From contig NZ_CAJXIP010000021.1 of NCBI RefSeq assembly GCF_913054395.1, positions 1 through 37,928 of the forward strand: a DNA stretch of 37,928 bases, in the 5' to 3' direction. The notes under the pieces were generated by a model, which was not told the DNA's origin, ran no database searches, and saw only the letters and a program-made list of their open reading frames with translations. This DNA is from an uncultured Roseovarius sp. GTDB lineage: Bacteria > Pseudomonadota > Alphaproteobacteria > Rhodobacterales > Rhodobacteraceae. Positions 1 to 8,792 of the stretch are shown here, piece by piece. A program made the translations under genes and the position numbers. Positions within the stretch are counted from its first letter, which is position 1. Each line of letters starts with the position of its first letter.

Positions 1-1
1 C

Positions 2-163
2 AAGAGCCGCCTACTATCGACTGTCGAGGAAGCAACTGTGTTGCCTCCGACTGAGGCCGAACCCAAGCCGCAGGAAGAAAACGCTGTGACACCCAGCCCT
101 GTAGGGCTGGTTCTGATTGGCATGGCCTGTGCAGTCCTGATGACTTTCCTGGCGCGCAGCTGA
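2..163 (+). CDS. C-terminal end of an unidentified membrane protein (partial, 5' end outside window)
   Basis: An open frame enters from the window edge and ends at TGA 161-163. The visible 53 residues are an acidic, proline-rich stretch followed by one hydrophobic segment (roughly VGLVLIGMACAVLMTF). Right at the stop, the next frame (160-249) continues with a second hydrophobic segment ending in AFRRLEG and has no start codon of its own. A frameshift near 150-160, real or from sequencing, may therefore have split a protein with two terminal membrane helices, as in a transporter C-terminus. It converges on the permease gene that follows. I do not recognise the family. Confidence 0.35.
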   Translation, partial: KSRLLSTVEEATVLPPTEAEPKPQEENAVTPSPVGLVLIGMACAVLMTFLARS

Positions 164-276
164 TCGGTGATTTCACCATCGCCTTTACCGTGGTCGCCTG
201 TATTTTTGCAGCCATAGTCGTGACCGCCTTCCGCCGGTTAGAGGGCTGATCAGAGCACAACTGGGCCATTGGTTGT

Positions 277-1272
277 TCAGACCCGTTCAATGATCTTCTC
301 CCCGAACAATCCTTGCGGGCGGAACACCAGGAACAGCAGTGCCAGCACATAGGCGAACCAGTTCTCGGTTGCGCCGCCAACCAATGGGCCAATCCAGAAT
401 TCGAACATTTTCTCGCCCACGCCGATGATCAATCCCCCCACGATGGCGCCAGGGATCGAAGTGAAACCGCCCAACATCAGCACCGGTAGCGCCTTAAGTG
501 CGATCAGCGACAGCGAGAACTGGACGCCCGATTTTGTACCCCACATGATACCCGCAACCAGCGCCACGAAACCCGCGACCGACCAAACCAGCACCCAGAT
601 AAAGTTCAGCGAGATACCAACCGAAAGTGCCGCCTGGTGATCATCGGCAACGGCCCGCATGGCGCGGCCCTGTTTGGTGTACTGCGAGAACAGCACCAGT
701 CCGGTCACCAACAGCGCGGCCACCACGGTCGCCACCATGTCCAGATTGTCGATAAAGAAGCCGTAGAAATTGTCGCTGCCCAGACCGGCGGTCATATCTT
801 CGATCCAGAACGAGCCCCCCTGCGGCAGACCAACGTCCAGTTTCTTAATCTCAGATCCCCACATCAAGTCTGACACACCTTCGAGGAAATAGGCCAGACC
901 AATGGTCGCCATGAACAGAATAATCGGTTCTTGCCCCACCAGATGGCGCATCACCAATCGCTGTACCAGCCAGGCAAAGATTACCATCACACCAACAGTC
1001 AGCAAGATCGCCAGGAAGGCGGGAACGTGCCAGCCAAAGTGATGGATTTCAGTGCCAAATATGGCGTTGATGATATGGCTGAACGGCACCTGACCGTTCA
1101 TGATCCCCACCAGAGTCATCGCCGCAAACAGGGCCATAACCCCTTGGGCATAGTTGAAAATACCCGAGGCCTTGTAGATCAACACAAAGCCCAGCGCCAC
1201 CAGCGCATAAAGCACCCCGGCCATCAAGCCGTTGATGAAAACCTCGGTGGCGTAAAGAAACTGATCAGGCAT
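277..1272 (-). CDS. Branched-chain amino acid-type ABC transporter permease (LivH family)
   Basis: This 331-residue inner-membrane permease is one of the two usual transmembrane subunits of a Liv/HAAT-type importer. The sequence shows many hydrophobic helices, an N-terminal NGLMAGVLYALVALGFVLIYKA segment typical of LivH, and a C-terminal region with the FTSIPGAIVGG motif, the loop that contacts the ATPase, followed by a final helix ending in FRPQGLFG. Length is at the upper end for the family. It lies 29 bp downstream of the LivG-type ATPase on the same strand and is probably co-transcribed with it. The expected LivM permease and periplasmic binding protein do not follow; a convergent unrelated frame does. 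The substrate could be amino acids or, given the ligase neighbour, a carboxylic or aromatic acid; this is inference. Confidence 0.93.
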   Translation of the reverse strand: MPDQFLYATEVFINGLMAGVLYALVALGFVLIYKASGIFNYAQGVMALFAAMTLVGIMNGQVPFSHIINAIFGTEIHHFGWHVPAFLAILLTVGVMVIFAWLVQRLVMRHLVGQEPIILFMATIGLAYFLEGVSDLMWGSEIKKLDVGLPQGGSFWIEDMTAGLGSDNFYGFFIDNLDMVATVVAALLVTGLVLFSQYTKQGRAMRAVADDHQAALSVGISLNFIWVLVWSVAGFVALVAGIMWGTKSGVQFSLSLIALKALPVLMLGGFTSIPGAIVGGLIIGVGEKMFEFWIGPLVGGATENWFAYVLALLFLVFRPQGLFGEKIIERV

Positions 1273-1301
1273 CGTCGCCCCCTATTAAATCTGTCAGAAA
1301 A

Positions 1302-2123
1302 TCAGTCATTGGAAACCCCCAGATAGGCGTCGATGACGTCCTGGTTGTTGCGCACCTCGTCCGGGGTGCCGTCGCCGATTTTCTTGCCGTAATCCATCAC
1401 GACTACGCGGTCGGACAGATCCATCACCACGCCCATGTCGTGCTCGATCAAGGCGATGGTGGTGCCAAATTCGTCGTTCACATCCAGAATAAAGCGGCTC
1501 ATGTCCTCTTTTTCCTCGACGTTCATGCCCGCCATCGGCTCGTCCAGCAAAAGGATAGATGGCTCGGCGGCAAGGGCCCGTGCCAGTTCGACCCGCTTCT
1601 TGAGGCCATAGGGCAGACGCCCGACCGGGGTTTTGCGGATGTGCTGGATCTCAAGAAAGTCGATGACCTTTTCCACGACGGCGCGGTTTTCAACCTCTTC
1701 GCGCTCGGCGCGACCCTTCCAGATTGCCTGAGAGAAAAGCCCGGCTTTCATTTCGCGCAGACGGCCGGTCATGACGTTGTCAAGAACGGTCATGCCCTCG
1801 AACAGCGCGATGTTCTGAAAGGTCCGCGCGATGCCCTGCTGCGCCACTTGATAGGGCTTCATCGGCGGGCGGCGCTCGCCCTTGTACCAGACCTCGCCCT
1901 CTTGCGGATTGTAAAAGCCCGAGATCACGTTGAGCATGCTGGATTTACCGGCGCCGTTGGGGCCGATGATGGCGCGGATTTCCCCCTGACGGATGTCAAA
2001 GCTGATGTCCTTGATCGCCACAACACCGCCAAAGCGCAGGGTGATGTTCTTCATCTCCATCACCACGCCGCCGATATTGCGGCCATCGGCGGTGGTGTAA
2101 CCTTCTGGTGTCATGTCATTCAT
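1302..2123 (-). CDS. ABC transporter ATP-binding protein, LivG type
   Basis: This 273-residue cytoplasmic ATPase energises the adjacent LivH-type permease. It has a Walker A motif GPNGAGKS, a Q-loop region (ARTFQNIALF), a degenerate signature in LPYGLKKRVELARAL where the usual LSGGQ is replaced by LPYGLKK, Walker B ILLLDEP, and a switch histidine in IEHDMGVVM. The LPYG-type signature and the LDEPMAGMN stretch are characteristic of LivG rather than LivF. ATG 2121-2123 overlaps the stop of the upstream ligase gene by 4 bp, giving translational coupling. A short N-terminal extension before the first beta strand (MNDMTPEGY...) is usual in Rhodobacteraceae versions linked to acyl-CoA ligases. Confidence 0.93.
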   Translation of the reverse strand: MNDMTPEGYTTADGRNIGGVVMEMKNITLRFGGVVAIKDISFDIRQGEIRAIIGPNGAGKSSMLNVISGFYNPQEGEVWYKGERRPPMKPYQVAQQGIARTFQNIALFEGMTVLDNVMTGRLREMKAGLFSQAIWKGRAEREEVENRAVVEKVIDFLEIQHIRKTPVGRLPYGLKKRVELARALAAEPSILLLDEPMAGMNVEEKEDMSRFILDVNDEFGTTIALIEHDMGVVMDLSDRVVVMDYGKKIGDGTPDEVRNNQDVIDAYLGVSND

Positions 2124-4093
2124 TCTGCTGCCACCTTCATGTCTGGCACATCGGCAACCGCCGCGTCGCGGATCGTCAGCGTCGCACTGATCGAGCCTTT
2201 GCGCCCGTCTTCATAGGTCACTTCGGTTTCGGTGTAGATTTCGTTCGATCCGTCATATAGCGCCGTTATCAAATCCTTAAACTTTTCCTCGACGATCCGG
2301 CGACGCACCTTGCGGGTGCGGGTCATTTCGCCGTCATCGGCATCAAGTTCCTTGTGCAGGATCAGGAAGCGGTTGACCTGACAATGCGACAGCATCGGAT
2401 CGTCCGCCAAAGAGCGGTTGACCTCTTCGACATGGCCTTGGATCGTATCAAGCACCATCGGGTTCCCGGCCAGTTCCTGGTAGGAGGCATAGCCGATATT
2501 GTTGCGCTCGGCCCAGTTGCCGACCGCCGTCAGGTCGATGTTGATAAAGGCCGTGCAGGCCTCGCGCTCGTTGCCAAAGACCACGGCCTCAAGGATGTTG
2601 GGATAGAACTTCAGCTTGTTTTCCACGTATTTCGGCGCGAACAGGCGGCCGTCGGCCATCTTGCCGACATCCTTGGCGCGGTCGATGATGCGCAGGTGGC
2701 CGTTGTCCTTGTCAAAGAACCCGGCATCGCCAGTCGCGACCCACCCCTCGGAGTCCTTGGTATCGGCGGTGCTTTCGGGGTTCTTGTAATAATATTCGAA
2801 GGTGCCGGGGCTGCGATAGAACACCTCGCCATTCTCGGCGATGCGGATTTCCACGCCGGGGGCCGGTACGCCCACGGTATCGCTTCGCACCTCGCCATCG
2901 GGTTGCAGGGTGATGAACACCGACGCCTCGGTCTGGCCGTATAGCTGTTTCAGGTTGATGCCCAAAGAGCGATAGAAATCAAAGATTTCCGGCCCGATCG
3001 CCTCGCCTGCGGTATAGCCGACGCGCACCCGGCCAAGGCCAAGGGTGTCTTTTAGCGGCCCATAGACGAACAGGTTGCCAAGCTTGTACTTGATCCGATC
3101 CCAGGCGCTGACCGCCTTGCCGTCAAGAATGGCCGGACCAACCTTGCGGGCATGCGCCATGAAGGTGTCGAACAGCCACTTTTTCATGCGGCTGGCGTCT
3201 TCCATTCGGATCATTACATTGGTGAGCTGGGTTTCAAACACCCGCGGCGGGGCGAAATAATAGGTCGGGCCGATCTCGCGCAGGTCGGTCTGCATCGTCT
3301 CGGCGCTCTCGGGGCAATTGACGCAGAAGGCGCACCAATAGGCCTGGCCGATGGAAAAGATGAAATCGCCGACCCAGGCCATCGGCAGATAGGCCAGAAC
3401 CTCTTCGCCAGCCCCGAGATGATCGAAATCCGAGGATGAGCGCGACGCCTCAATGATATTGCGGTTCGACAGGACGACGCCCTTGGGCTTGCCTGTGGTG
3501 CCCGAAGTGTAGAGCATCACGCAGATGCTGTCATAGTTCAGCTTCGCACGCCGCTCCTTGAGGTCGTCAAGGAATTCTTCGCGGGCGGCACGGCCCTGGT
3601 CCTGAATATGGCTGAACTGATGCAGCTTGTGATGATCGTATTTGCGCAGGCCGCGCGGATCGACATAGATCATATGCTCAAGCTGGTGCAGGCCCTCCTG
3701 CACTTCGATAAGCTTGTCGACCTGCTCCTGATCCTGAACGATGGCAAAGCGGGCACCGCAATGATCCATCACATAGGCCATCTCTTCGGCGGCGGCATCC
3801 TGATATAGCGGCACAGGGACTGCACCGACCGATTGCGCCGCAACCATGGACCAGTAAAAATACGGACGGTTGCGACCGATCACGGCAATGAAATCGCCTT
3901 CATTGACGCCGAGATTGATCAACCCAAGCGCAAGCGCCTCGATTTCCTTCTCGGCCTCGGACCAGGTCCAGCATTGCCAGATACCGTATTCCTTTTCCCG
4001 ATAGGCGGGTTTGTCGCCATATTGGGTCGCGTTACGTTGCAACAGCGCCGGAATGGAATCCATTCCGCCGGTCGCCTGAGACGGCTGTGCCAA
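2120..4093 (-). CDS. AMP-forming acyl-CoA synthetase (long-chain fatty-acid/aryl-CoA ligase family), TTG start
   Basis: The product activates a carboxylic acid to its CoA thioester through an acyl-adenylate. In a 657-residue reading it shows the P-loop-like core YTSGTTGKPKG, the A5-type GQTE motif (LYGQTEAS), the A7-type GDAG motif (ATGDAGFF) and the A8 hinge RIIDRAKD. I chose TTG 4091-4093 as start because GGGAGGAG sits five bases upstream; the in-frame ATG at 4108 is immediately before that ribosome site, and the frame upstream runs into the divergent gene. The 3' end overlaps livG by 4 bp. A ligase co-transcribed with Liv-type subunits suggests uptake and CoA activation of an organic acid; the substrate cannot be read from sequence. 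Confidence 0.9.
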   Translation of the reverse strand: MAQPSQATGGMDSIPALLQRNATQYGDKPAYREKEYGIWQCWTWSEAEKEIEALALGLINLGVNEGDFIAVIGRNRPYFYWSMVAAQSVGAVPVPLYQDAAAEEMAYVMDHCGARFAIVQDQEQVDKLIEVQEGLHQLEHMIYVDPRGLRKYDHHKLHQFSHIQDQGRAAREEFLDDLKERRAKLNYDSICVMLYTSGTTGKPKGVVLSNRNIIEASRSSSDFDHLGAGEEVLAYLPMAWVGDFIFSIGQAYWCAFCVNCPESAETMQTDLREIGPTYYFAPPRVFETQLTNVMIRMEDASRMKKWLFDTFMAHARKVGPAILDGKAVSAWDRIKYKLGNLFVYGPLKDTLGLGRVRVGYTAGEAIGPEIFDFYRSLGINLKQLYGQTEASVFITLQPDGEVRSDTVGVPAPGVEIRIAENGEVFYRSPGTFEYYYKNPESTADTKDSEGWVATGDAGFFDKDNGHLRIIDRAKDVGKMADGRLFAPKYVENKLKFYPNILEAVVFGNEREACTAFINIDLTAVGNWAERNNIGYASYQELAGNPMVLDTIQGHVEEVNRSLADDPMLSHCQVNRFLILHKELDADDGEMTRTRKVRRRIVEEKFKDLITALYDGSNEIYTETEVTYEDGRKGSISATLTIRDAAVADVPDMKVAAE

Positions 4094-4303
4094 ATTTTCT
4101 CCTCCCATATGTCCGCGCTGCGAACAGGTGACCGCCTTGGGGCGATTCTTCCCTCTCCCAAAGGGTGCGTGTTTCATGGTCGGCGTCAACTTTTTCCTGA
4201 ACATTTCCCAAATCTTACGAATTGTAACAGGCATGCCGATGCGCTTGACATGTCCCGGCCGGGGCCGGAAACCGGGGTTGGCAACAGCACTACAGGACAC
4301 CGC

Positions 4304-4903
4304 ATGACCCAAGCCCGGCTGGAATTCTGGTTCGATTTCGCATCGACCTATTCCTATCTCAGCGCGATGCGACTTGGCCCGCTGGCGCAAAAGTCCGGGG
4401 TCAAGGTCGTCTGGCGCCCCTTTCTGTTGGGGCCGATCTTTGCCGCGCAGGGATGGACCACGTCACCGTTTCGGATTTACCCGGCGAAGGGCCACTATAT
4501 GTGGCGCGACATGACCCGCCGAACGCAAGCGCTTGGCCTGCCGCTGAAGAAACTGGACAACATGCCGCAAAACAGCGTGCTCGCCGCGCGGGTGGCCCAA
4601 CTCGCGCTTGGCACCGAGCATGGCGTCGCATTCTGTCAGGCGGTTTTTTCCGCCCAGTTCGGTCAGGGTCGCGACATTGCCGAGGTGCCAGTGATCAGGG
4701 ACTGCCTTGAGGCGACCGGCCTGTCGGGTGATCTCGTCGACAGGGCCGCGCAGGATGACAACAGGCTTGTCCTGCGCCGCAGCACCGAAGAGGCCATGGC
4801 GCGCGGGATCTTCGGCGCACCCAGCTTTATCATCCAGGACGAACTTTTCTGGGGCGATGACCGGCTTGAAGAGGCCTTGGACTGGGCCGCCCGGCATGCT
4901 TAG
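4304..4903 (+). CDS. DsbA-like thioredoxin-fold protein, 2-hydroxychromene-2-carboxylate isomerase family
   Basis: The 199-residue product begins LEFWFDFASTYSYL, the hallmark of the HCCA isomerase/kappa-class GST-like branch of the DsbA family, where an FDF...SPYSYL motif replaces the CXXC disulfide centre. The C-terminal GIFGAPSFII...FWGDDRLE block is also diagnostic (cis-proline loop and FWGxDR). Family members isomerise hydroxychromene carboxylate in naphthalene degradation, but most chromosomal homologues have no proven substrate and may be glutathione-dependent. ATG 4304 lies after ACAGGACACC. The gene is divergent from the acyl-CoA ligase operon, and the intergenic region holds a TTGACA at 4245-4250 without a convincing -10 element. 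Length matches the family. Confidence 0.88.
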   Translation: MTQARLEFWFDFASTYSYLSAMRLGPLAQKSGVKVVWRPFLLGPIFAAQGWTTSPFRIYPAKGHYMWRDMTRRTQALGLPLKKLDNMPQNSVLAARVAQLALGTEHGVAFCQAVFSAQFGQGRDIAEVPVIRDCLEATGLSGDLVDRAAQDDNRLVLRRSTEEAMARGIFGAPSFIIQDELFWGDDRLEEALDWAARHA

Positions 4904-4934
4904 ATCAAAACCCTCAGAGCGGGGACGCAAGTAG

Positions 4935-6842
4935 ATGCAGCCAACTGGCGGCCAGACAGAAGAAATGACGATTGCAGGGCTGAACCTTATTCAGCAGGCC
5001 CTGACGATCTATGACCGCAATCTGCGGCTGGCGGTCTGCAACCGGCGGTTTCAGGAAATGTTCGACCTGCCACAGGGGCTTGTGACACCGGGGGCCGATT
5101 TTTCCGACACGATCCGCTATCTTGCGATGCGCGGCGATTATGGCGATGTCGGCGATATTGATGACTTCGTGCAAACCCGCGTCGAACAGGCAAGCACCTT
5201 CGAGCGGCACTACATGGAGCGCACCCGCGCCAATGGCCGCACCATCAGCGTGGAAGGGTCGCCCCTGCCGCAGGGCGGTTGGGTGACGGTCTATACCGAC
5301 ATCAGCCGCACCAAGCAGCAAGAGGCGCTGTTGCGGGGCCGCTCCGAAGAACTGTCGGATCAGCTTTTGACCTATTCCGAAGAACTGGCCGCCACCAACC
5401 GCCAGCTTGAATCGACCATCACCGCCCTTGAAGAGGCCAAGCGGCAGATCACCGAGGCCGAGGCGCGCACGCGCCTCACCGCCGAAATGATGCCCGCCCA
5501 TATCGCGCATGTCGGCCCGGATCGCTGTTATACCTATTCCAACCGCCGCCTGACCTCGGTGATGCCGGGCTCTAAGGCCGAGATCATCGGGGTGCATGCC
5601 GCCGAGGTTCTCGGGGCGCAGCCCTGGTCGGTGATCGGACCACAGCTTGACAAGGCCTATGCCGGAGAACCCTCGGTGTTCGAGTTCTCGCACGAGCCAA
5701 GCTCTCGCCGGATCAGGGTGGCGCTGACGCCGGACCAAAGTGCCGGCGGGGTCTATATCCTGTCGATGGATATCACCGAGGAAAGCCAAACCCGCGCCGC
5801 CCTGCAACAGACCCGGCGCCGCGAAATGGCGGCACAGCTAACCAGCGGGCTGGCGCATGATTTTTCAAACCTTCTGACGATCATTCTGGGCATGCAGTCG
5901 CGGCTTGGCCGGATGGGGCTTCCGGCGCAAGCGGATGAGCTGATCAATGCCACGCTGGCGGCGGCGCGGCGCGGCGGCGGTCTTTTGAACCGGATCGCCG
6001 ATATTACCGGGCCGCGCGAGCATGAACCGGTGCCGACCGATCTGGTGGCATTTCTTGCCGATCTGGAAACGCTGGCCCGTTCGGCGCTTCCTGCAGGCAT
6101 CACCCTTGGCATCGAAAACATCGACGCCAGCGATCGCTATCTTCTGGATGCCGGGATGTTGCAGGATTCGCTTTTGAACCTGTTGCTGAACGCGCGCGAT
6201 GCCTGTGGCAGCCGCGGCAGCATCACCCTGACGGCGACGGCGTTGCAGGGCACCTGGCTTGAATTCGCGGTCACCGATACCGGTCCCGGCTTTACCCCCG
6301 ATGCGCTTGTTCATGCGCTTGATCCGTTCTTTACCACCAAGGGCGGCGAGGGCTCGGGGCTTGGGCTTTCGATGGTCTATGACATGACCAAGCTGGCCGG
6401 CGGGCGGATTGCGCTTGCCAATGGCGACCAAGGCGGGCGCGTCTCGCTGCGCCTGCCGCTGCGCCCGGCCGGGGCGACACGCCCGCCGGGCCTTGTGCTT
6501 TTGGTCGAGGACAGCCCCGATCTGCGCAGCACCCTGCGTGACATGCTGCGCAGCGCCGGTCACAGCGTGATCGAGGCCACAAGTGTGGATGAGGCACAGG
6601 CGCTGATCACCGAACTGCCCGAGATTTCCGCGGTGCTCTCTGATATCGTGCTTGAGGGGGACAAGACCGGGCTCGATCTTGCCGCCCTGCCCCGCCGGGC
6701 CGATTGCCCGCTGGTTCTTATGACATCGCTGCCGCCCGACGATCCGCTGCACCGCGTCGCCGCAGGGGCGGGCCCGGTGTTGCGCAAACCCTTTACCGCG
6801 ACCCAGCTTGACGCGGCCCTCAACACCGGAGTTCGCCCATGA
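4935..6842 (+). CDS. Hybrid sensor histidine kinase (PAS-PAS-HisKA-HATPase-receiver)
   Basis: This 635-residue cytoplasmic kinase has no transmembrane segment. Domain order: PAS about residues 10-115, a predicted coiled coil about 130-185 (rich in E, A, Q), a second PAS about 190-280, a histidine phosphoacceptor helix with His308 in LAHDFSN, an ATPase domain with an N-box LLNLLLNARDA, G1 DTGPGF and G2 GLGLSMVYD, and a C-terminal receiver with E525/D526 and phosphoacceptor Asp570 in LSDIVLEG. The soluble PAS arrangement points to an intracellular signal such as redox, a ligand or light; no flavin or haem cysteine motif was recognised. The stop overlaps the response regulator ATG (ATGA at 6839-6842), so the two are translationally coupled and very likely cognate. 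Confidence 0.92.
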   Translation: MQPTGGQTEEMTIAGLNLIQQALTIYDRNLRLAVCNRRFQEMFDLPQGLVTPGADFSDTIRYLAMRGDYGDVGDIDDFVQTRVEQASTFERHYMERTRANGRTISVEGSPLPQGGWVTVYTDISRTKQQEALLRGRSEELSDQLLTYSEELAATNRQLESTITALEEAKRQITEAEARTRLTAEMMPAHIAHVGPDRCYTYSNRRLTSVMPGSKAEIIGVHAAEVLGAQPWSVIGPQLDKAYAGEPSVFEFSHEPSSRRIRVALTPDQSAGGVYILSMDITEESQTRAALQQTRRREMAAQLTSGLAHDFSNLLTIILGMQSRLGRMGLPAQADELINATLAAARRGGGLLNRIADITGPREHEPVPTDLVAFLADLETLARSALPAGITLGIENIDASDRYLLDAGMLQDSLLNLLLNARDACGSRGSITLTATALQGTWLEFAVTDTGPGFTPDALVHALDPFFTTKGGEGSGLGLSMVYDMTKLAGGRIALANGDQGGRVSLRLPLRPAGATRPPGLVLLVEDSPDLRSTLRDMLRSAGHSVIEATSVDEAQALITELPEISAVLSDIVLEGDKTGLDLAALPRRADCPLVLMTSLPPDDPLHRVAAGAGPVLRKPFTATQLDAALNTGVRP

Positions 6843-7540
6843 CCGCGCCGCTTGTGACCATTCTGGATGACGAACCCGCCATCCGCAGCATGTTGGCCGA
6901 TGCGCTGAACGAGGCCGGGTTTCGCACCATGGCCTTTGGCCGCGCGACCGAATTCGAGGCCGCCCTGCGATCGACAACGCCCGATGTCTGCCTAGTCGAT
7001 CTGTCGCTGCCCGATCGCGACGGGCTGACGCTTGTGCATCGTCTCGCGCTTGAACAGGGGGCGACGGTAATCATCATTTCGGGCCGCGCACAGGTGCAGG
7101 ACCGGGTGACCGGGCTTGAGCTTGGGGCCGATGATTACATCATCAAACCGTTCGATCCCGCCGAGGTTGTCGCCCGCATCCGTGCCCGCCTGCGCCGCGG
7201 CGCGCCAAGCCCGCAAAGTGGCGAAACGGCGCGGTTCAATGGATGGGTGGCGCATTTCGACCGCTATATCCTTGAGGATGACACCAAAACGGAAACCCCG
7301 TTTTCGCATGCCGAGGGCGAGGTTCTCCGGCTGTTCCTGGAACGCCCCAAGCGGCTTATTTCCCGTCAGACCATGCAAGAGGCGCTTGGCGGCGCCGCCA
7401 GCGAAAGCTTTGACCGGGCGATGGATGTGCGCATCTCGCGGCTGCGCACCAAGCTTCGGGAAGACCCCAAGAACCCGCGTCTGATCAAGACGATCTACGG
7501 CGCGGGCTATATCTTTCTCGGCGATGTGGTCTGGGGCTGA
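6839..7540 (+). CDS. OmpR/PhoB-type winged-helix response regulator
   Basis: The 233-residue product has an N-terminal receiver (acidic pocket DDEP, phosphoacceptor Asp54 in LVDLSLPD, conserved Lys in DDYIIKPF) and a C-terminal winged-helix DNA-binding domain (about 130-230) with the typical RLRTKLREDP...IKTIYGAGYIF ending. It is the likely output partner of the hybrid kinase encoded immediately upstream with a 4-bp overlap. Its target genes cannot be read here. It ends 1 bp before the stop of the convergent LysR gene, leaving no room for a terminator between them, so some transcriptional interference is possible. Confidence 0.95.
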   Translation: MTAPLVTILDDEPAIRSMLADALNEAGFRTMAFGRATEFEAALRSTTPDVCLVDLSLPDRDGLTLVHRLALEQGATVIIISGRAQVQDRVTGLELGADDYIIKPFDPAEVVARIRARLRRGAPSPQSGETARFNGWVAHFDRYILEDDTKTETPFSHAEGEVLRLFLERPKRLISRQTMQEALGGAASESFDRAMDVRISRLRTKLREDPKNPRLIKTIYGAGYIFLGDVVWG

Positions 7541-7541
7541 C

Positions 7542-8414
7542 TCAGGCGGCAAAGACGCGCCGATGCTCGCGAAAATAGGCCCGGAGCAGGGCCCGGAATG
7601 CGCTGACCTTGGCGCCGGGCCAGACATCGGCATGCGCCACCGCCCAGATCGGGGCATAGGGGCTTGGCTCCATCACCGGCACCTGTACCAGCCCCGGCGT
7701 GCCGCGCCCGATGAACATCGGCATGCGCACCACACCAAGCCCGGCCTGCGCCGCGCCGATCATCGCGATCATGTCGTCAAATCGCGCCCGCACAAAGGCG
7801 CGCCGATTGCGGGCAAGGGCCGCCTCGGGCACGCCCTTGGTCTGGTCATAGACGATCCAGCCGGTGGCGGCCTCAGGCGCCTGCGCAATGCGGCGGGCGA
7901 TCTCGGGGCTGGCGAAGGCGGCGGTGTGCTGATCGCAAAGACGCAGACCTTTCAGGGCATCGCCGGGGTTCGCACTGACGCGTATCGCAAGATCGGCGCG
8001 GCGACGGCCAAGATCGACAAGGTCATTGGCGGAATTGACCGACAGATCGACCTCGGGGTGAAGCGTGCAGAACCTGTCGATGACATGCACCAGATGCAGG
8101 TTTAGCAAAATCTGCGGCGCAGTGATGACCAGCGGGCCGCGCAGGGTCTCATCGCGGCCCTGTAACTGGCGCATGAGGGCGTTTTGGTGCTGTTCCATCT
8201 GTTCGGCGTGGCGCGCCGCCAAAAGGCCGATGTCGGTCGGGCGATAGCCCTCGGTCAGACGCTCGAACAGTTTTTGGCCAAGCGCCTCTTCGGCCCGCGT
8301 GATCCGCCGTGCGACGGTGGTGTAATTCACGCCAAGCCCCTGGGCGGCGCGGCCAAGCGTGCCTTCCCTGACCACCGCGAGGATGGTTTTAAGATCGTCC
8401 CAGTCGATGTCCAT
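7542..8414 (-). CDS. LysR-family transcriptional regulator
   Basis: The 290-residue regulator has an N-terminal winged helix-turn-helix (about 5-65: DLKTILAVVREGTLGRAAQ..., LGVNYTTVARRITRAEEALG) and a periplasmic-binding-like effector domain from about residue 90. The effector is unknown. It is divergent from the DUF1330 gene across about 100 bp that contain a dyad and a direct repeat close to its own start codon, the classical arrangement for autoregulation plus control of the neighbour. The helix NYTTVARRI with Y-T-T instead of the common S-Q-P/S-A-V is typical of the alphaproteobacterial VttR-like LysR branch. Confidence 0.94.
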   Translation of the reverse strand: MDIDWDDLKTILAVVREGTLGRAAQGLGVNYTTVARRITRAEEALGQKLFERLTEGYRPTDIGLLAARHAEQMEQHQNALMRQLQGRDETLRGPLVITAPQILLNLHLVHVIDRFCTLHPEVDLSVNSANDLVDLGRRRADLAIRVSANPGDALKGLRLCDQHTAAFASPEIARRIAQAPEAATGWIVYDQTKGVPEAALARNRRAFVRARFDDMIAMIGAAQAGLGVVRMPMFIGRGTPGLVQVPVMEPSPYAPIWAVAHADVWPGAKVSAFRALLRAYFREHRRVFAA

Positions 8415-8415
8415 G

Positions 8416-8461
8416 CATGCGTTTTCGCACGCATGATACGCAAATACACGCGTTTTCGCAC
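8416..8461. promoter_or_regulatory. Putative LysR operator: dyad plus direct repeat
   Basis: CATGCGT (8416-8422) and ACGCATG (8429-8435) form a perfect 7-bp dyad with a 6-bp spacer. The 12-mer GCGTTTTCGCAC occurs at 8419-8430 and again at 8450-8461, 31 bp apart, close to three helical turns. LysR proteins bind as tetramers to two such sites in divergent promoters, so this fits control of both the LysR gene and the DUF1330 gene. The first site abuts the LysR start codon, suggesting autorepression. Binding is inferred. Confidence 0.6.
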
Positions 8462-8510
8462 TTCTCGTCAGGTTTTATCTAGGCCTCTCACCACTCACGG
8501 AGACAATACC

Positions 8511-8792
8511 ATGATCTATGCCTACGCTGCTTTAACCATCACCAACCCCGATTCACTTGCCGCCTACCGCGAAAAGGCGGGCGCGGCGCTTGCGACCTAT
8601 GGCGGAAGCGTCGTTACGGCCAGCAAGGAACCCACCGTTTTGGACGGGGCACCGACACTGCCCGATATGGCCGCAATCCTGGCCTTTCCGGATCGCGAGT
8701 CCGCGCTTGGCTGGATCAACGACCCCGAGTTGGCAGATGTTCACGCCCTGCGCCGGGGCGCAGGTGGCTCGGACGCCATTCTGTTGGGCTGA
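8511..8792 (+). CDS. DUF1330-type small dimeric alpha-beta barrel protein
   Basis: The 93-residue product begins MIYAYAALTITNPDSLAAYR and continues with a GGSVVTA...TVLDG pattern and an AILAFPDRESALGWINDPE block, which match the ferredoxin-like DUF1330/ABM fold. The family has no established reaction; members are often linked to oxidative or aromatic metabolism by context. ATG 8511 follows a CGGAGA ribosome site nine bases upstream. It is divergent from the LysR gene and probably its regulatory target because the operator-like repeats lie between them. Confidence 0.85.
   Translation: MIYAYAALTITNPDSLAAYREKAGAALATYGGSVVTASKEPTVLDGAPTLPDMAAILAFPDRESALGWINDPELADVHALRRGAGGSDAILLG

Noticed and set aside
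4094..4390. N-terminal extension of the acyl-CoA ligase
   Set aside because: It overlaps the divergent gene's promoter and lacks a ribosome site; the TTG at 4093 has a strong one.
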